Source: Oceanospirillaceae bacterium (GTDB lineage Bacteria; Pseudomonadota; Gammaproteobacteria; Pseudomonadales; Balneatricaceae). From it: a DNA stretch of 64,000 nucleotides. Under the pieces are notes generated by a model, which saw only the letters and a program-made list of their open reading frames with translations, did not search any database and was not told the DNA's origin. The translations under genes were made by a program, and so were the position numbers. Shown here one piece after another: positions 54,604-62,337 of this stretch (position 1 is the stretch's first letter; every line of letters begins with the position of its first letter). The stretch is taken from positions 107,341 through 171,340 of the forward strand of contig JABSRB010000009.1 in the NCBI GenBank assembly GCA_013215375.1, written 5' to 3'.

Positions 54604-55554
54604 ATGCTAATTAAAAACTCGGTAAATTCTCAATTAATACGTTCCAAAATATTGTCGCAAAAATTACTCAACTGCTTACAAGGCACTCCATTGAAAACCA
54701 CTGAAAGTATTAACTTGCCGACAGAAACGCCGCCACAAGATGCTTTTGGCATCATCGATTGCCATATGCATTTGATCGGCGCGCAGCAACAGTTCCCCTT
54801 TTCCCCTGGTCATCAGGATAAATTCCCGCCATACACTGGGGCGCAATATTTAAAGCAGGCACAACCACTAGGCATTAGTCACTGCGTCATTACTCAAACG
54901 CCCTTTTATGGTGTCGACAACCGTAATTTATTGCATGCCCTGAATGAGATGAGGGAAAAAGCACGGGGAATCGCGGTTATTGACCAACACCTATCCGAGC
55001 AGAGCGCACTTGAGCTACAGCAAGCGGGAGTAGTAGGTGCTAATTTTTACTTGTTTGAAAATGGCGAGCTAGATTGGCATTGTGTCGCCCCCGCTAATGA
55101 GCGCATTCAATCACTAAATTGGCAGACACAACTGCAATTTAACGGCAATCAATTAAGTGCCAGATACCATGATATTGTGGCGCTACAGGGAAATATTGTC
55201 ATAGATCACATCGGCAAATTTCAACCGAGTGTGAGTGTTGACGATGTCAATTTTAAAGCACTGTGCAAGCTTTTGGACAGTGGCCGCTGTTATGTCAAAC
55301 TCAGTGCCGCCTATGAATCTAGTACTGGCGCTATGCCCTACACTGAAGATGCTGGCAGCTTGGCGCAATTTTTAATAACGCACTATGCAGATTTTCTCAT
55401 TTGGGGAAGCAATTGGCCGCATTTAGGACTTACCAACCCAGCTGATTGGCCAGATCCACAGGCCTGGTTGGATTGCCTAGCACTATGGGGAGCAGATACA
55501 AAAACACAGCAAAAGATACTGACATCCAATGCTAAAAAATTATTTAGCTTCTAG
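54604..55554 (+). CDS. Amidohydrolase-family (LigI/PDC hydrolase-like) metal-dependent hydrolase
   Basis: The protein is a TIM-barrel amidohydrolase of the PF04909-like group, with the metal motif IIDCHMHL early and WGSNWPHLG near the end, as in 2-pyrone-4,6-dicarboxylate lactonase and related lactone hydrolases. The start is uncertain: ATG 54604 lacks a good ribosome site, TTG 54595 has AGGAA upstream, and TTG 54691 (MKTTESINLP) has AAGG at good spacing. The last would leave the operator-like copy at 54637-54650 outside the gene. It is divergent from the catabolic operon and may open a lactone or ring intermediate. Confidence 0.82.
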   Translation: MLIKNSVNSQLIRSKILSQKLLNCLQGTPLKTTESINLPTETPPQDAFGIIDCHMHLIGAQQQFPFSPGHQDKFPPYTGAQYLKQAQPLGISHCVITQTPFYGVDNRNLLHALNEMREKARGIAVIDQHLSEQSALELQQAGVVGANFYLFENGELDWHCVAPANERIQSLNWQTQLQFNGNQLSARYHDIVALQGNIVIDHIGKFQPSVSVDDVNFKALCKLLDSGRCYVKLSAAYESSTGAMPYTEDAGSLAQFLITHYADFLIWGSNWPHLGLTNPADWPDPQAWLDCLALWGADTKTQQKILTSNAKKLFSF

Positions 55555-55637
55555 AGACCTCAATCACTTAGCTTGAGGGCAGGCTAATGCGCTCGATTTT
55601 ACAACGTTAAAATACGCTCAATTTTAAGGTGATAAAT

Positions 55638-55940
55638 ATGATAAACCACATTGTACTGCTTAAGTGTCGCACTGATATAACAACGGAAGAATTGCAAAAT
55701 GTATTTAGCGCCCTACACCAGCTGGTAAAGGTTATTCCCGGATTATTGAGTTGCACCAGCGGCGCCAACAACTCGCCAGAGCAAATAAGCCGTGGCTATA
55801 CTCATGCTTTTCACATGCAATTCAGCGATAGCCAAGCGCGAGATGCCTATCTCCCCCACCCGCAGCACGAATTGGTGAAAATCATGATTGGGGAGATACT
55901 TATTGAAGATGATGCACCGGTTTTAGTGGTTGACTATTAA
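55638..55940 (+). CDS. Dabb (stress-responsive A/B barrel) domain protein
   Basis: The 100-residue protein begins MINHIVLLKCRTDIT and continues with a single ferredoxin-like Dabb domain, containing SRGYTHAFHMQFSDSQARDAY (about 53-73). ATG 55638 is preferred because AAGGTG precedes it; a GTG at 55629 is also in frame. Dabb proteins are often encoded in catabolic clusters and some act as cyclases or dehydratases. It lies about 80 bp behind the amidohydrolase gene and probably belongs to its operon. Confidence 0.85.
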   Translation: MINHIVLLKCRTDITTEELQNVFSALHQLVKVIPGLLSCTSGANNSPEQISRGYTHAFHMQFSDSQARDAYLPHPQHELVKIMIGEILIEDDAPVLVVDY

Positions 55941-55963
55941 CGCTGCTCAGAACGTAATCAACA

Positions 55964-56255
55964 GTCGCTTCGCGAGCCTTCACTTACGGATGCAGGGGAT
56001 GCTCATGCGTGAAAACATAAAACTATCGCAGCAAGGAGGTTGTCGCAAAAGGTAGCGAACGATGATAAGGCAAGGCAAAAACTGGCGAAATAGCGGAATC
56101 AGCGTGCCCCTCTTATTGGGTATTATAGTTATAAATGAGCTTTTTGAGCCAGCTTTTAACGCCGAATTATCGAGTGCAGTACTTTTGCGACACCCTCCAA
56201 GCTGCGGGGTATTAAACCCTTGATGATTTAGGCTCCGCCTAATTCATCTCTAATA
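55964..56255. repeat. Palindromic repeat family 1, copy interrupted by a MITE
   Basis: CGCGAGCCTTCACTTACGGA (from 55971) at the left and ATTAAACCCTTGATGATTTA through GCCTAATTCATCTC at the right match 32624-32742. Without the 162-bp insert (and one CAAG copy) the two halves would join as CGCAG-CAAG-CTGCG, a hairpin in place of the GCCCC/GGGGC one. The right edge encodes the last codons (LEMN) and stop of the MarR-type gene. Confidence 0.75.
56036..56197. mobile_element. 162-bp MITE with 16-bp terminal inverted repeats
   Basis: The ends GAGGTTGTCGCAAAAG (56036-56051) and CTTTTGCGACACCCTC (56182-56197) are inverted repeats with one mismatch. They are flanked by a direct CAAG duplication (56032-56035 and 56198-56201). 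There is no coding capacity. The ends and the 4-bp target duplication resemble IS5-group elements, whose transposase in trans would have moved it. Confidence 0.85.
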
Positions 56256-56679
56256 AATCACTGTTTAGCTTATCTGCTAATGCTTTGAAGGTGTTAATTT
56301 CAGCTTGAGTTAGCGAGGGAGCACAACTTTTTATCTTTGCAGGTATTTCCAACGCCAAAACCTTCAAGTTATGTCCTTTATCCGTTAAAACGACGACTTT
56401 TATCCTTTTATCCGCCTCAGAGGCCGTTAAACTTAATAGCGATTTTGCTTGGAGCTTCTTTAATATTAAGCTCATGGCTCCCGCATCTATTAAGGTTTTT
56501 TTTAATAGCTGATTTATTTCTATCTCGTCTTGCTCCCAGAGTGCCATCATCACCACGTATTGTGGGTAGGTAATATCGAGCGCGTTTAATAGCGGTCTAT
56601 AGGCTCTGGTTATCGCATTAGATAACACATAGGCCCGATGACAAATTTGATTGCTAAGCAATAGTTGATCGCTGTTCAT
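56239..56679 (-). CDS. ohrR: MarR/OhrR-family organic peroxide-sensing repressor
   Basis: The 146-residue protein has the MarR winged-helix fold and an N-terminal NQICHRAYVLSNAITRAYRPLL, whose Cys aligns with the peroxide-sensing Cys of OhrR. YPQYVVMMALWE follows as in OhrR. ATG 56679 is chosen for the strong GGAGAG just upstream; the frame extends 13 codons further. It is divergent from ohr with paired operator-like sites between them. The last residues LEMN come from the edge of a dispersed repeat. Confidence 0.9.
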   Translation of the reverse strand: MNSDQLLLSNQICHRAYVLSNAITRAYRPLLNALDITYPQYVVMMALWEQDEIEINQLLKKTLIDAGAMSLILKKLQAKSLLSLTASEADKRIKVVVLTDKGHNLKVLALEIPAKIKSCAPSLTQAEINTFKALADKLNSDLLEMN

Positions 56680-56702
56680 TTTCTCTCCTGAATTGCCTTG
56701 AT

Positions 56703-56719
56703 TATACTTTGCATACAAA
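56703..56719. promoter_or_regulatory. OhrR operator-like site 1
   Basis: TATACTTTGCATACAAA contains the near-palindrome TTTGCATACAAA. It repeats with one mismatch at 56750-56766, 47 bp away, and lies just upstream of the ohrR start, where it would allow autorepression. Confidence 0.6.
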
Positions 56720-56749
56720 CTTCTTGCAATGTCAATTAAACGCCTCTAT

Positions 56750-56766
56750 TATAGTTTGCATACAAA
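56750..56766. promoter_or_regulatory. OhrR operator-like site 2
   Basis: TATAGTTTGCATACAAA is the partner of the site at 56703-56719 and lies about 65 bp upstream of ohr, within its likely promoter. Two identical near-palindromes between ohrR and ohr fit divergent control by OhrR. Confidence 0.6.
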
Positions 56767-56830
56767 TTAAATTACACCAACAGCAAACCCAATCACTTTG
56801 CACTTAAACTAACGACTTTACACAGAGAGA

Positions 56831-57265
56831 ATGACTATGAACAAATTACAAAGCGTACTTTATACAGCAGATGTTACCGCCACTGGGGGACGTGAAGGCA
56901 CAGCCAGATCAAATGACACTAAGCTAGATGTTAAACTTTCTACGCCAGCAGGATTAGGCGGACCAGGTGGTGAAGGTACTAACCCTGAGCAATTATTTGC
57001 CGCCGGTTATGCCGCTTGTTTCATTGGCGCAATGCAAATGGTTGCTGGAAAAATGAAAATCAAACTACCTGCCACTACCAATGTTAATGCTAACGTAGAC
57101 ATCGGCCCTATCGAAAATGGTTTTGGTATCGCGGCTACTTTAAATGTGGATTTAGCAGAGATGGATAAAACGCAAGCACAGGCACTTGTCGATGCTGCAC
57201 ATACTGTATGCCCATATTCAAATGCTACTCGTGGCAACATTGAAGTGACTATAAACTTAGTCTAA
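56831..57265 (+). CDS. ohr: Organic hydroperoxide resistance protein
   Basis: Ohr reduces fatty-acid and other organic hydroperoxides through two Cys: C63 in GYAACFIGAM and C127 in HTVCPYSNATRGN. The N-terminal LYTADVTATGGREGTARSND is the family signature, and the length (144) is normal. It is divergent from ohrR. A hairpin shared with the convergent gene follows the stop. Confidence 0.97.
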   Translation: MTMNKLQSVLYTADVTATGGREGTARSNDTKLDVKLSTPAGLGGPGGEGTNPEQLFAAGYAACFIGAMQMVAGKMKIKLPATTNVNANVDIGPIENGFGIAATLNVDLAEMDKTQAQALVDAAHTVCPYSNATRGNIEVTINLV

Positions 57266-57303
57266 CTTCTTTGAAACCTGCTGGTCGCGAGCTTTTCCTC
57301 GCA

Positions 57304-57342
57304 GGCTGTTGCTTTAAGTTCTAACGACCTAAAGCAACAGCC
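57304..57342. terminator. Bidirectional hairpin between ohr and the convergent gene
   Basis: GGCTGTTGCTTTA (57304-57316) pairs perfectly over 13 bp with TAAAGCAACAGCC (57330-57342). It overlaps the final codons and stop of the leftward gene ending at 57321, and the AAA/TTT at the inner end provides partial U-tracts. It probably terminates both transcripts. Confidence 0.6.
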
Positions 57343-58052
57343 AGTGACTTAAAATAGTCTTCAAATGCGCTATTTATTTGTTCACGCTGCAAAGCTTTTG
57401 GATATAATCCAAACTTTGCCTCTTCACTATTACGGGTATTGCCCACCAAAAATTTGTTGCGCACTTTATCATCTATAAATGCTTCAAAAGCACGTGCACA
57501 CAGCTCTTCAGGTTTCGCATAATATTGCACTTTTAATTTACGATCCATCGCAGCACTTGCCCTGAACAAATCACTCACTGTAGTTCCATCGGGTGACAGT
57601 GCTATCGCCTTGAAACATCGATATAACTTATCATTTAGCGCATGCGGTACAGGCGTCGCCTCTGATAACCAAGCCGTCGATGCAAACATACCTGTGACAC
57701 TATCACTGAATACTTTATCTGCTAAATAGTGATCCAAAGCATGAAACCACTCATGGGCAATACTGCCAGGACCGGCATTTTTAGCCAGTGAAAAAGTGCG
57801 CGCACTGGGATCATAATGTGCAGCTACTCCTACCCTGCCGCCAATGCCATAGGAAAAAGACAAACTACCGCGCAGAGATATGACTATCTCTGGACAATTG
57901 AGCGCCTGCATCAGGTCAATTAACGCGGCGTAAAACTGTGTCGCGGATCTATCTCGCTCCACTTTAGTAACCCAACGGCCGATGGATATACGGCGAAAAT
58001 CAAAACGTTTACGCACATCGACAAAGGTAATGGAGCTTGTTGACTGATTCAT
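57321..58052 (-). CDS. CLCA_X-type zincin-like protein
   Basis: The 243-residue protein contains HEWFHALDHYL with the zinc-protease HExxH motif at 100-104, preceded by a Gly-rich segment (GIGGRVGVAAHYDP). A third ligand may be the Glu in YAKPEELCARAFEAFID. It matches a family annotated as CLCA_X in gammaproteobacteria, with unknown function. No signal peptide is visible, so a cytoplasmic peptidase-like role is possible. It converges on ohr. Confidence 0.75.
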   Translation of the reverse strand: MNQSTSSITFVDVRKRFDFRRISIGRWVTKVERDRSATQFYAALIDLMQALNCPEIVISLRGSLSFSYGIGGRVGVAAHYDPSARTFSLAKNAGPGSIAHEWFHALDHYLADKVFSDSVTGMFASTAWLSEATPVPHALNDKLYRCFKAIALSPDGTTVSDLFRASAAMDRKLKVQYYAKPEELCARAFEAFIDDKVRNKFLVGNTRNSEEAKFGLYPKALQREQINSAFEDYFKSLAVALGR

Positions 58053-58268
58053 ATTTGCTCATTATTGGCTTCATAAATATGTGGCATTTCTTACAAATCT
58101 CTCGCTAAAACCATAACTACTATACAGTTATTAGTTCTTTTTTTACTAGCGCTCAGCGTATTCCCTACTATACTTTTCACAGTAAATTTATATTTTAACT
58201 GCGCATTCGTGAACCGTTTTAGCACACAATCATTGAATCATTCTATTTAAGGTACTGCCGGAAGTTAT

Positions 58269-59018
58269 ATGAGAAGAACATCCCTTGGTTGGCTTTTTTC
58301 GCTAATATTAATGATGCCTTTTGTCTACTGCCAAGCGCAACCAAAAATCTATGCTTTAGAAATCCCCGGCAGAATCTCCAGTAATGTCATTGAGCACTAC
58401 AATATTTTTTGGGAGAAAATAGCCAGCCTAGGACTGCAGTCCTCTCTGGAGATATTCCCTTCTGGACGTTTAATAAGATCCTTTTTAAAAGAGCAGCACT
58501 CATGTACCTTTTCTGTAATGGCTCCTCTGTCAGCGCTATTAACGGCTGAAAGTTCTAATCTATCCCTTATTCTTAGTGATGAAGTCGATAACGTAGGGCT
58601 TAGAATTTACACCCCAAGTTCTGATACCAGCATTACAGATATTGCCAGTTTAGAGAACAAAAGGGTTGCTGGGGCGTTTCATTTAAATCCTAGTGCTTTT
58701 CTTGGGGGATATAAATTTATTGATTTTAAAAATGCAGAGAACACCGTGCAGCTATTAAAAATGCTCTATCGCAGAAGAGTGGACGCTATTTTGGCCTTTA
58801 CCCCTGATATTCAACTAGCCTCTAAAATATTAAGTTTCCCCATGCCTTATTCAACTGGGCTATGGATATTCAAAAATAAAGGTGTTGGCTTAATTTGTCA
58901 TGATACACAAGAAAATCAACTGTTTATAAAACAGTTCAACAAACTCCTTAGACAGCTAAAAACATCCGGTGAGCTGCTCCAGATACTCGGCCCCTACGCG
59001 AAATTAGTCGCGACTTAA
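58269..59018 (+). CDS. Periplasmic solute-binding-like protein
   Basis: A signal peptide (about 1-24, ending VYCQAQ) is followed by a family 3-like binding fold of about 225 residues with YNIFWEKIASLGLQSSLEIF near 38-57 and HLNPSAFLGGYKFIDFKNAE near 137. It has no transporter partner nearby. It is similar in size and style to the protein at 7594, but the two share little sequence by eye. Confidence 0.68.
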   Translation: MRRTSLGWLFSLILMMPFVYCQAQPKIYALEIPGRISSNVIEHYNIFWEKIASLGLQSSLEIFPSGRLIRSFLKEQHSCTFSVMAPLSALLTAESSNLSLILSDEVDNVGLRIYTPSSDTSITDIASLENKRVAGAFHLNPSAFLGGYKFIDFKNAENTVQLLKMLYRRRVDAILAFTPDIQLASKILSFPMPYSTGLWIFKNKGVGLICHDTQENQLFIKQFNKLLRQLKTSGELLQILGPYAKLVAT

Positions 59019-59093
59019 TTTAACACTTCTCAAAGACTATATTTCTCCAAAAAAAAACGCTAGATTAATGATTTTTTGCAGGGAATGGAATCA

Positions 59094-62069
59094 ATGCGCT
59101 ATCTTTTAGGGCTCTTCGCGCTACTTAGCTTAACGGTTTATAGCTTGCCATACGTTATTAAAGATCAAACCTTAATTTGGCTAAAACAGCAGGGCATCGA
59201 CTATCCAAAATTAGCAGAGGTATCTATTCAATGGCACACTGGCACTCTATTACTAAGAGGACTAAAAGCCGAAAAACCGGGAAAAACGTCGCTGAAAATT
59301 GACCAACTGGCTGTCTCTCTAGACTATACGTCACTGTTTGATAAACACTTATTAATTGATAGTATTGAACTGGTAGGCTTTAGTGCCAGTATCGACAAAC
59401 AAGCTAATAGCTTTTATTTTGGTCCACTGGATCTTAACCAATTACTTAATAACGATGCAGAACCGGACAGTCCAAGTACTTTTAAATTAGGTATAAAAGC
59501 GCTGCAACTTAAAGACATCGACTTCACTATCAATGTCTCGCAACAGCATCATAAACTGCATATTGACACCGCTAGCCTAGATAATATTTATCAGTGGGTA
59601 CCGCAGCAGTTAAGTCACTTTGAGGTAATAGGCACGCTCAATGGTGCACCCCTTAATATCTCTACCATCACCGCCCCGCTGTCTTTAGAAAAAACCACCC
59701 AATTTAACCTAAGCCTAAAAAACTTCCCTTTAGCATCACTGACTAGCCCTATAGTGTCGGGATTGTCAGCTAAGGTAGATGCCGATATCCACATCGATTT
59801 TAAAGTTGCTGGACAAAGCTATGCCTTACAACATACAGGCAACTTCAAACTCTCTGATTTCAAATGGCACACTGAGCTGCAAAAGATTAATTTTGCAAAT
59901 TTACAATGGCAAGGCAGCGGTGACTTACTATTAAAAAACAATAAGTTATCCAAAACCACTATTGAAGGTAAATTAGCCATACAATCGCTTGCTATTGATA
60001 CTCGAGGGGCAATATTGAAAGCCGCTCAGATCAATTGGCAGGGCCCTGCCAGTGCTGATTTTAACCACGCAGGTATCTTTGAGTTAAATGTGGCAGAGCA
60101 GCTTGAATTAAGTGAAGTTAAGATCGACAAGCCAATTAAATTATCGATCGCACACTTTCTCTCCAAAGCAGGTAAAACACCCCTTAAAATCAACTTTAAA
60201 GACAATCAAATTCAGAGTATTGAGACTTTTAGTGCAGTCAATTTAACAAAAGTACTACTGGCAACTAACAATACTAATATCAATTTTGGCAAAGCCTCAT
60301 TAACACAGCAAAAACCGCTCGCTTTGACTTTTAGCAAAGGTCTATTAAACAGCATACAAGCCACCCCTAAGATTAATCTTAGCGCTCTTTCTCTCAAGAC
60401 AGAAAAGCTGAAGATAGCGGCTAATAATACATCGCTAGCAGGACCCATTAACATTTCCAGGATCGATAGTAACGCACTGATTAGTGCGGCTCTTGTACAC
60501 AAAACTAATGTTTTAAACATCCAGAAAGACAATTTATCCGTGGCCGCTAAGGCGTTATCAATACAAATTAAACTCGACAAATTAGACGTGACTAAACCCG
60601 TCATACAAGGCGTAGATTTAACCGCAGCGCAACTCTCTATCAAAGATAGTTCCCGTGCGCTAACACTGCTATCCGCCGCTAAACTAAAATTAAGCGATGC
60701 TAACTATAGCCCAGCGCTAACATCCTTTAGCCAGCTCGATATCAATCAATTGCGCATCGCAATGCCCAACGAAGGAGCAGCACTCTCCTATGTAGGTTCT
60801 CTGGCTATCCATCAACTTACGTTCAAGGAAAACAGCCTGCTCAACATAGCTAATATTGCATTGACCAACACCCACCACCAATTACACATAGACAAAGATG
60901 GCAATATTACACGACTCAATCAACTGCAAAAAAGTTTAAATTCACTAGTAGCAGCCGATAATAGGGGTGGCGACAGCCAATCAAATGATCAATTAAAATA
61001 TAATATTAATCAACTCACCATCAGTGCAGACAATACTATTGAGATAGAAGATAAAAGTGTCGACCCCTGGTTTAAAAGTCACATCAGCCTGAGTAAAGTT
61101 CGCTTAGGCCCGATCAATAACTTTACTGATCAACTGACTGCCATCGAGATACAAGGCTTGATCAATAAGAGTGCTAAGGTGCAATTCAAAGGGGAATATG
61201 CGTTATTTTCTGACGCTAAAGAAGGCAATTGGCAGCTCAAACTAGATGCTTTATCACTGCCTGTTATCAGCCCTTACTCCGGTAAAACTTCGGGATATTT
61301 ACTGGAAAACGGCAAGCTTAGTCTCGACAGCCAAGGGACTATTAGTAAAGGTAAGATCACGGGTAAAAATAAAGTACTCATTCAACAGTTAGCGGTGCGT
61401 TCGGCACAATCCAATGCGACCAAAAAGACCAACCAGTCGTTAAATATGCCTTTAGATTTAGCCATATCGCTGCTAGAAGATGATGAGGGGAACATTAATT
61501 TATCGGTTCCTATCGACGGTTCACTCGATGATCCTAATTTTGGCTATTCAAGTATCGTTGCTATTATCGCCAAAAAAGGCATGAAAAAAGCAGCCCTGGG
61601 CATCCTAACCAAATCGCTACAACCTTATGGGGCATTACTAAGCCTTGCGACGACGGTGATGGATGCCAATCAATCCGGCACTTTTATCAATTTGTCCCCT
61701 ATTTCCTTTGGCAGTGGAAACTACCAACTTAGCGCTGATATGAACAACTATTTGAGTAAACTAGCGAAGATGATGAAGCAACGTAAGAAGTTAAAACTTA
61801 AGCTTTGCGGTAATGCTGTGGCTAGTGACAAGACATTGATAAACGCTGCAGCCATTCAAACCAATGCAATGCTAAAAGAACCACTAGATGCATTAGCACT
61901 AAACACTGAGGTGAAAAATTTATTACAGACGCTTGCTACCGAGCGTGGAGAAGCAGTACAGAAATCTCTGCTTAAATTAGGCGTTGCCAGTGAGCGGTTG
62001 TTTGTCTGCTTCGCTAAAGTGACACTTAAAGATGCCAAGCAAAAACCAAGTGTCAGCTTAGGTTTATAG
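59094..62069 (+). CDS. Large AsmA/DUF748-like envelope protein
   Basis: The 991-residue protein has an N-terminal membrane anchor (about 2-20) and then long stretches of repetitive beta-strand-like sequence of the AsmA/DUF748 type (QLAVSLDYTSLFDKHLLIDS near 75-95). A C-terminal block has SAISPLSFG-like LSPISFGSGNYQLSADMNNY and an OmpA-like KLKLCGNA. These bridge-like proteins are implicated in lipid transport between membranes or in outer-membrane assembly. ATG 59094 is chosen because AGGGA lies at good spacing; TTG 59076 and ATG 59085 are in frame. Confidence 0.82.
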   Translation: MRYLLGLFALLSLTVYSLPYVIKDQTLIWLKQQGIDYPKLAEVSIQWHTGTLLLRGLKAEKPGKTSLKIDQLAVSLDYTSLFDKHLLIDSIELVGFSASIDKQANSFYFGPLDLNQLLNNDAEPDSPSTFKLGIKALQLKDIDFTINVSQQHHKLHIDTASLDNIYQWVPQQLSHFEVIGTLNGAPLNISTITAPLSLEKTTQFNLSLKNFPLASLTSPIVSGLSAKVDADIHIDFKVAGQSYALQHTGNFKLSDFKWHTELQKINFANLQWQGSGDLLLKNNKLSKTTIEGKLAIQSLAIDTRGAILKAAQINWQGPASADFNHAGIFELNVAEQLELSEVKIDKPIKLSIAHFLSKAGKTPLKINFKDNQIQSIETFSAVNLTKVLLATNNTNINFGKASLTQQKPLALTFSKGLLNSIQATPKINLSALSLKTEKLKIAANNTSLAGPINISRIDSNALISAALVHKTNVLNIQKDNLSVAAKALSIQIKLDKLDVTKPVIQGVDLTAAQLSIKDSSRALTLLSAAKLKLSDANYSPALTSFSQLDINQLRIAMPNEGAALSYVGSLAIHQLTFKENSLLNIANIALTNTHHQLHIDKDGNITRLNQLQKSLNSLVAADNRGGDSQSNDQLKYNINQLTISADNTIEIEDKSVDPWFKSHISLSKVRLGPINNFTDQLTAIEIQGLINKSAKVQFKGEYALFSDAKEGNWQLKLDALSLPVISPYSGKTSGYLLENGKLSLDSQGTISKGKITGKNKVLIQQLAVRSAQSNATKKTNQSLNMPLDLAISLLEDDEGNINLSVPIDGSLDDPNFGYSSIVAIIAKKGMKKAALGILTKSLQPYGALLSLATTVMDANQSGTFINLSPISFGSGNYQLSADMNNYLSKLAKMMKQRKKLKLKLCGNAVASDKTLINAAAIQTNAMLKEPLDALALNTEVKNLLQTLATERGEAVQKSLLKLGVASERLFVCFAKVTLKDAKQKPSVSLGL

Positions 62070-62116
62070 TTTAATGATAGAGTTCGTGGCTCGTTACCAT
62101 TGAACGCCTTAAGACC

Positions 62117-62215
62117 TTTTTCTACCACAGAGATCACAGAGGCGCTTCGCTACACGGAGAAAAAAACCAACAGAAATCTTACAATCTTTTCTCGGTGTCC
62201 TCTGTGGTGAAAATT
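62117..62215. repeat. Repeat family 3, second copy
   Basis: The palindromic core CTACCACAGAGATCACAGAGG to TCCTCTGTGGTGAAAA matches 44453-44550 over about 98 bp, including AATCTTACAA and CTTTTCTCGGTG. Like the first copy it is followed by AGCTNNT heptamers. Confidence 0.8.
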
Positions 62216-62236
62216 TATTTTGGTTTTTAATCTTTA

Positions 62237-62289
62237 AGCTCGTAGCTCGTAGCTCGTAGCTCGTAGCTCGTAGCTCGTAGCTCGTAGCT
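62237..62289. repeat. Tandem heptamer array AGCTCGT x7
   Basis: Seven perfect AGCTCGT units and a partial AGCT run from 62237 to 62289. They directly follow the family 3 repeat; the first copy has a shorter, imperfect version. Such an array can vary in length by slippage. Confidence 0.9.
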
Positions 62290-62337
62290 AAAGATGATAA
62301 GCCACACTATTAAAGCATGACTTATCTCGCTGTCGAT

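Noticed and set aside
62237-62289. CRISPR-like array
   Set aside because: The units are 7 bp and contiguous, with no spacers and no cas genes; it is a simple tandem repeat.
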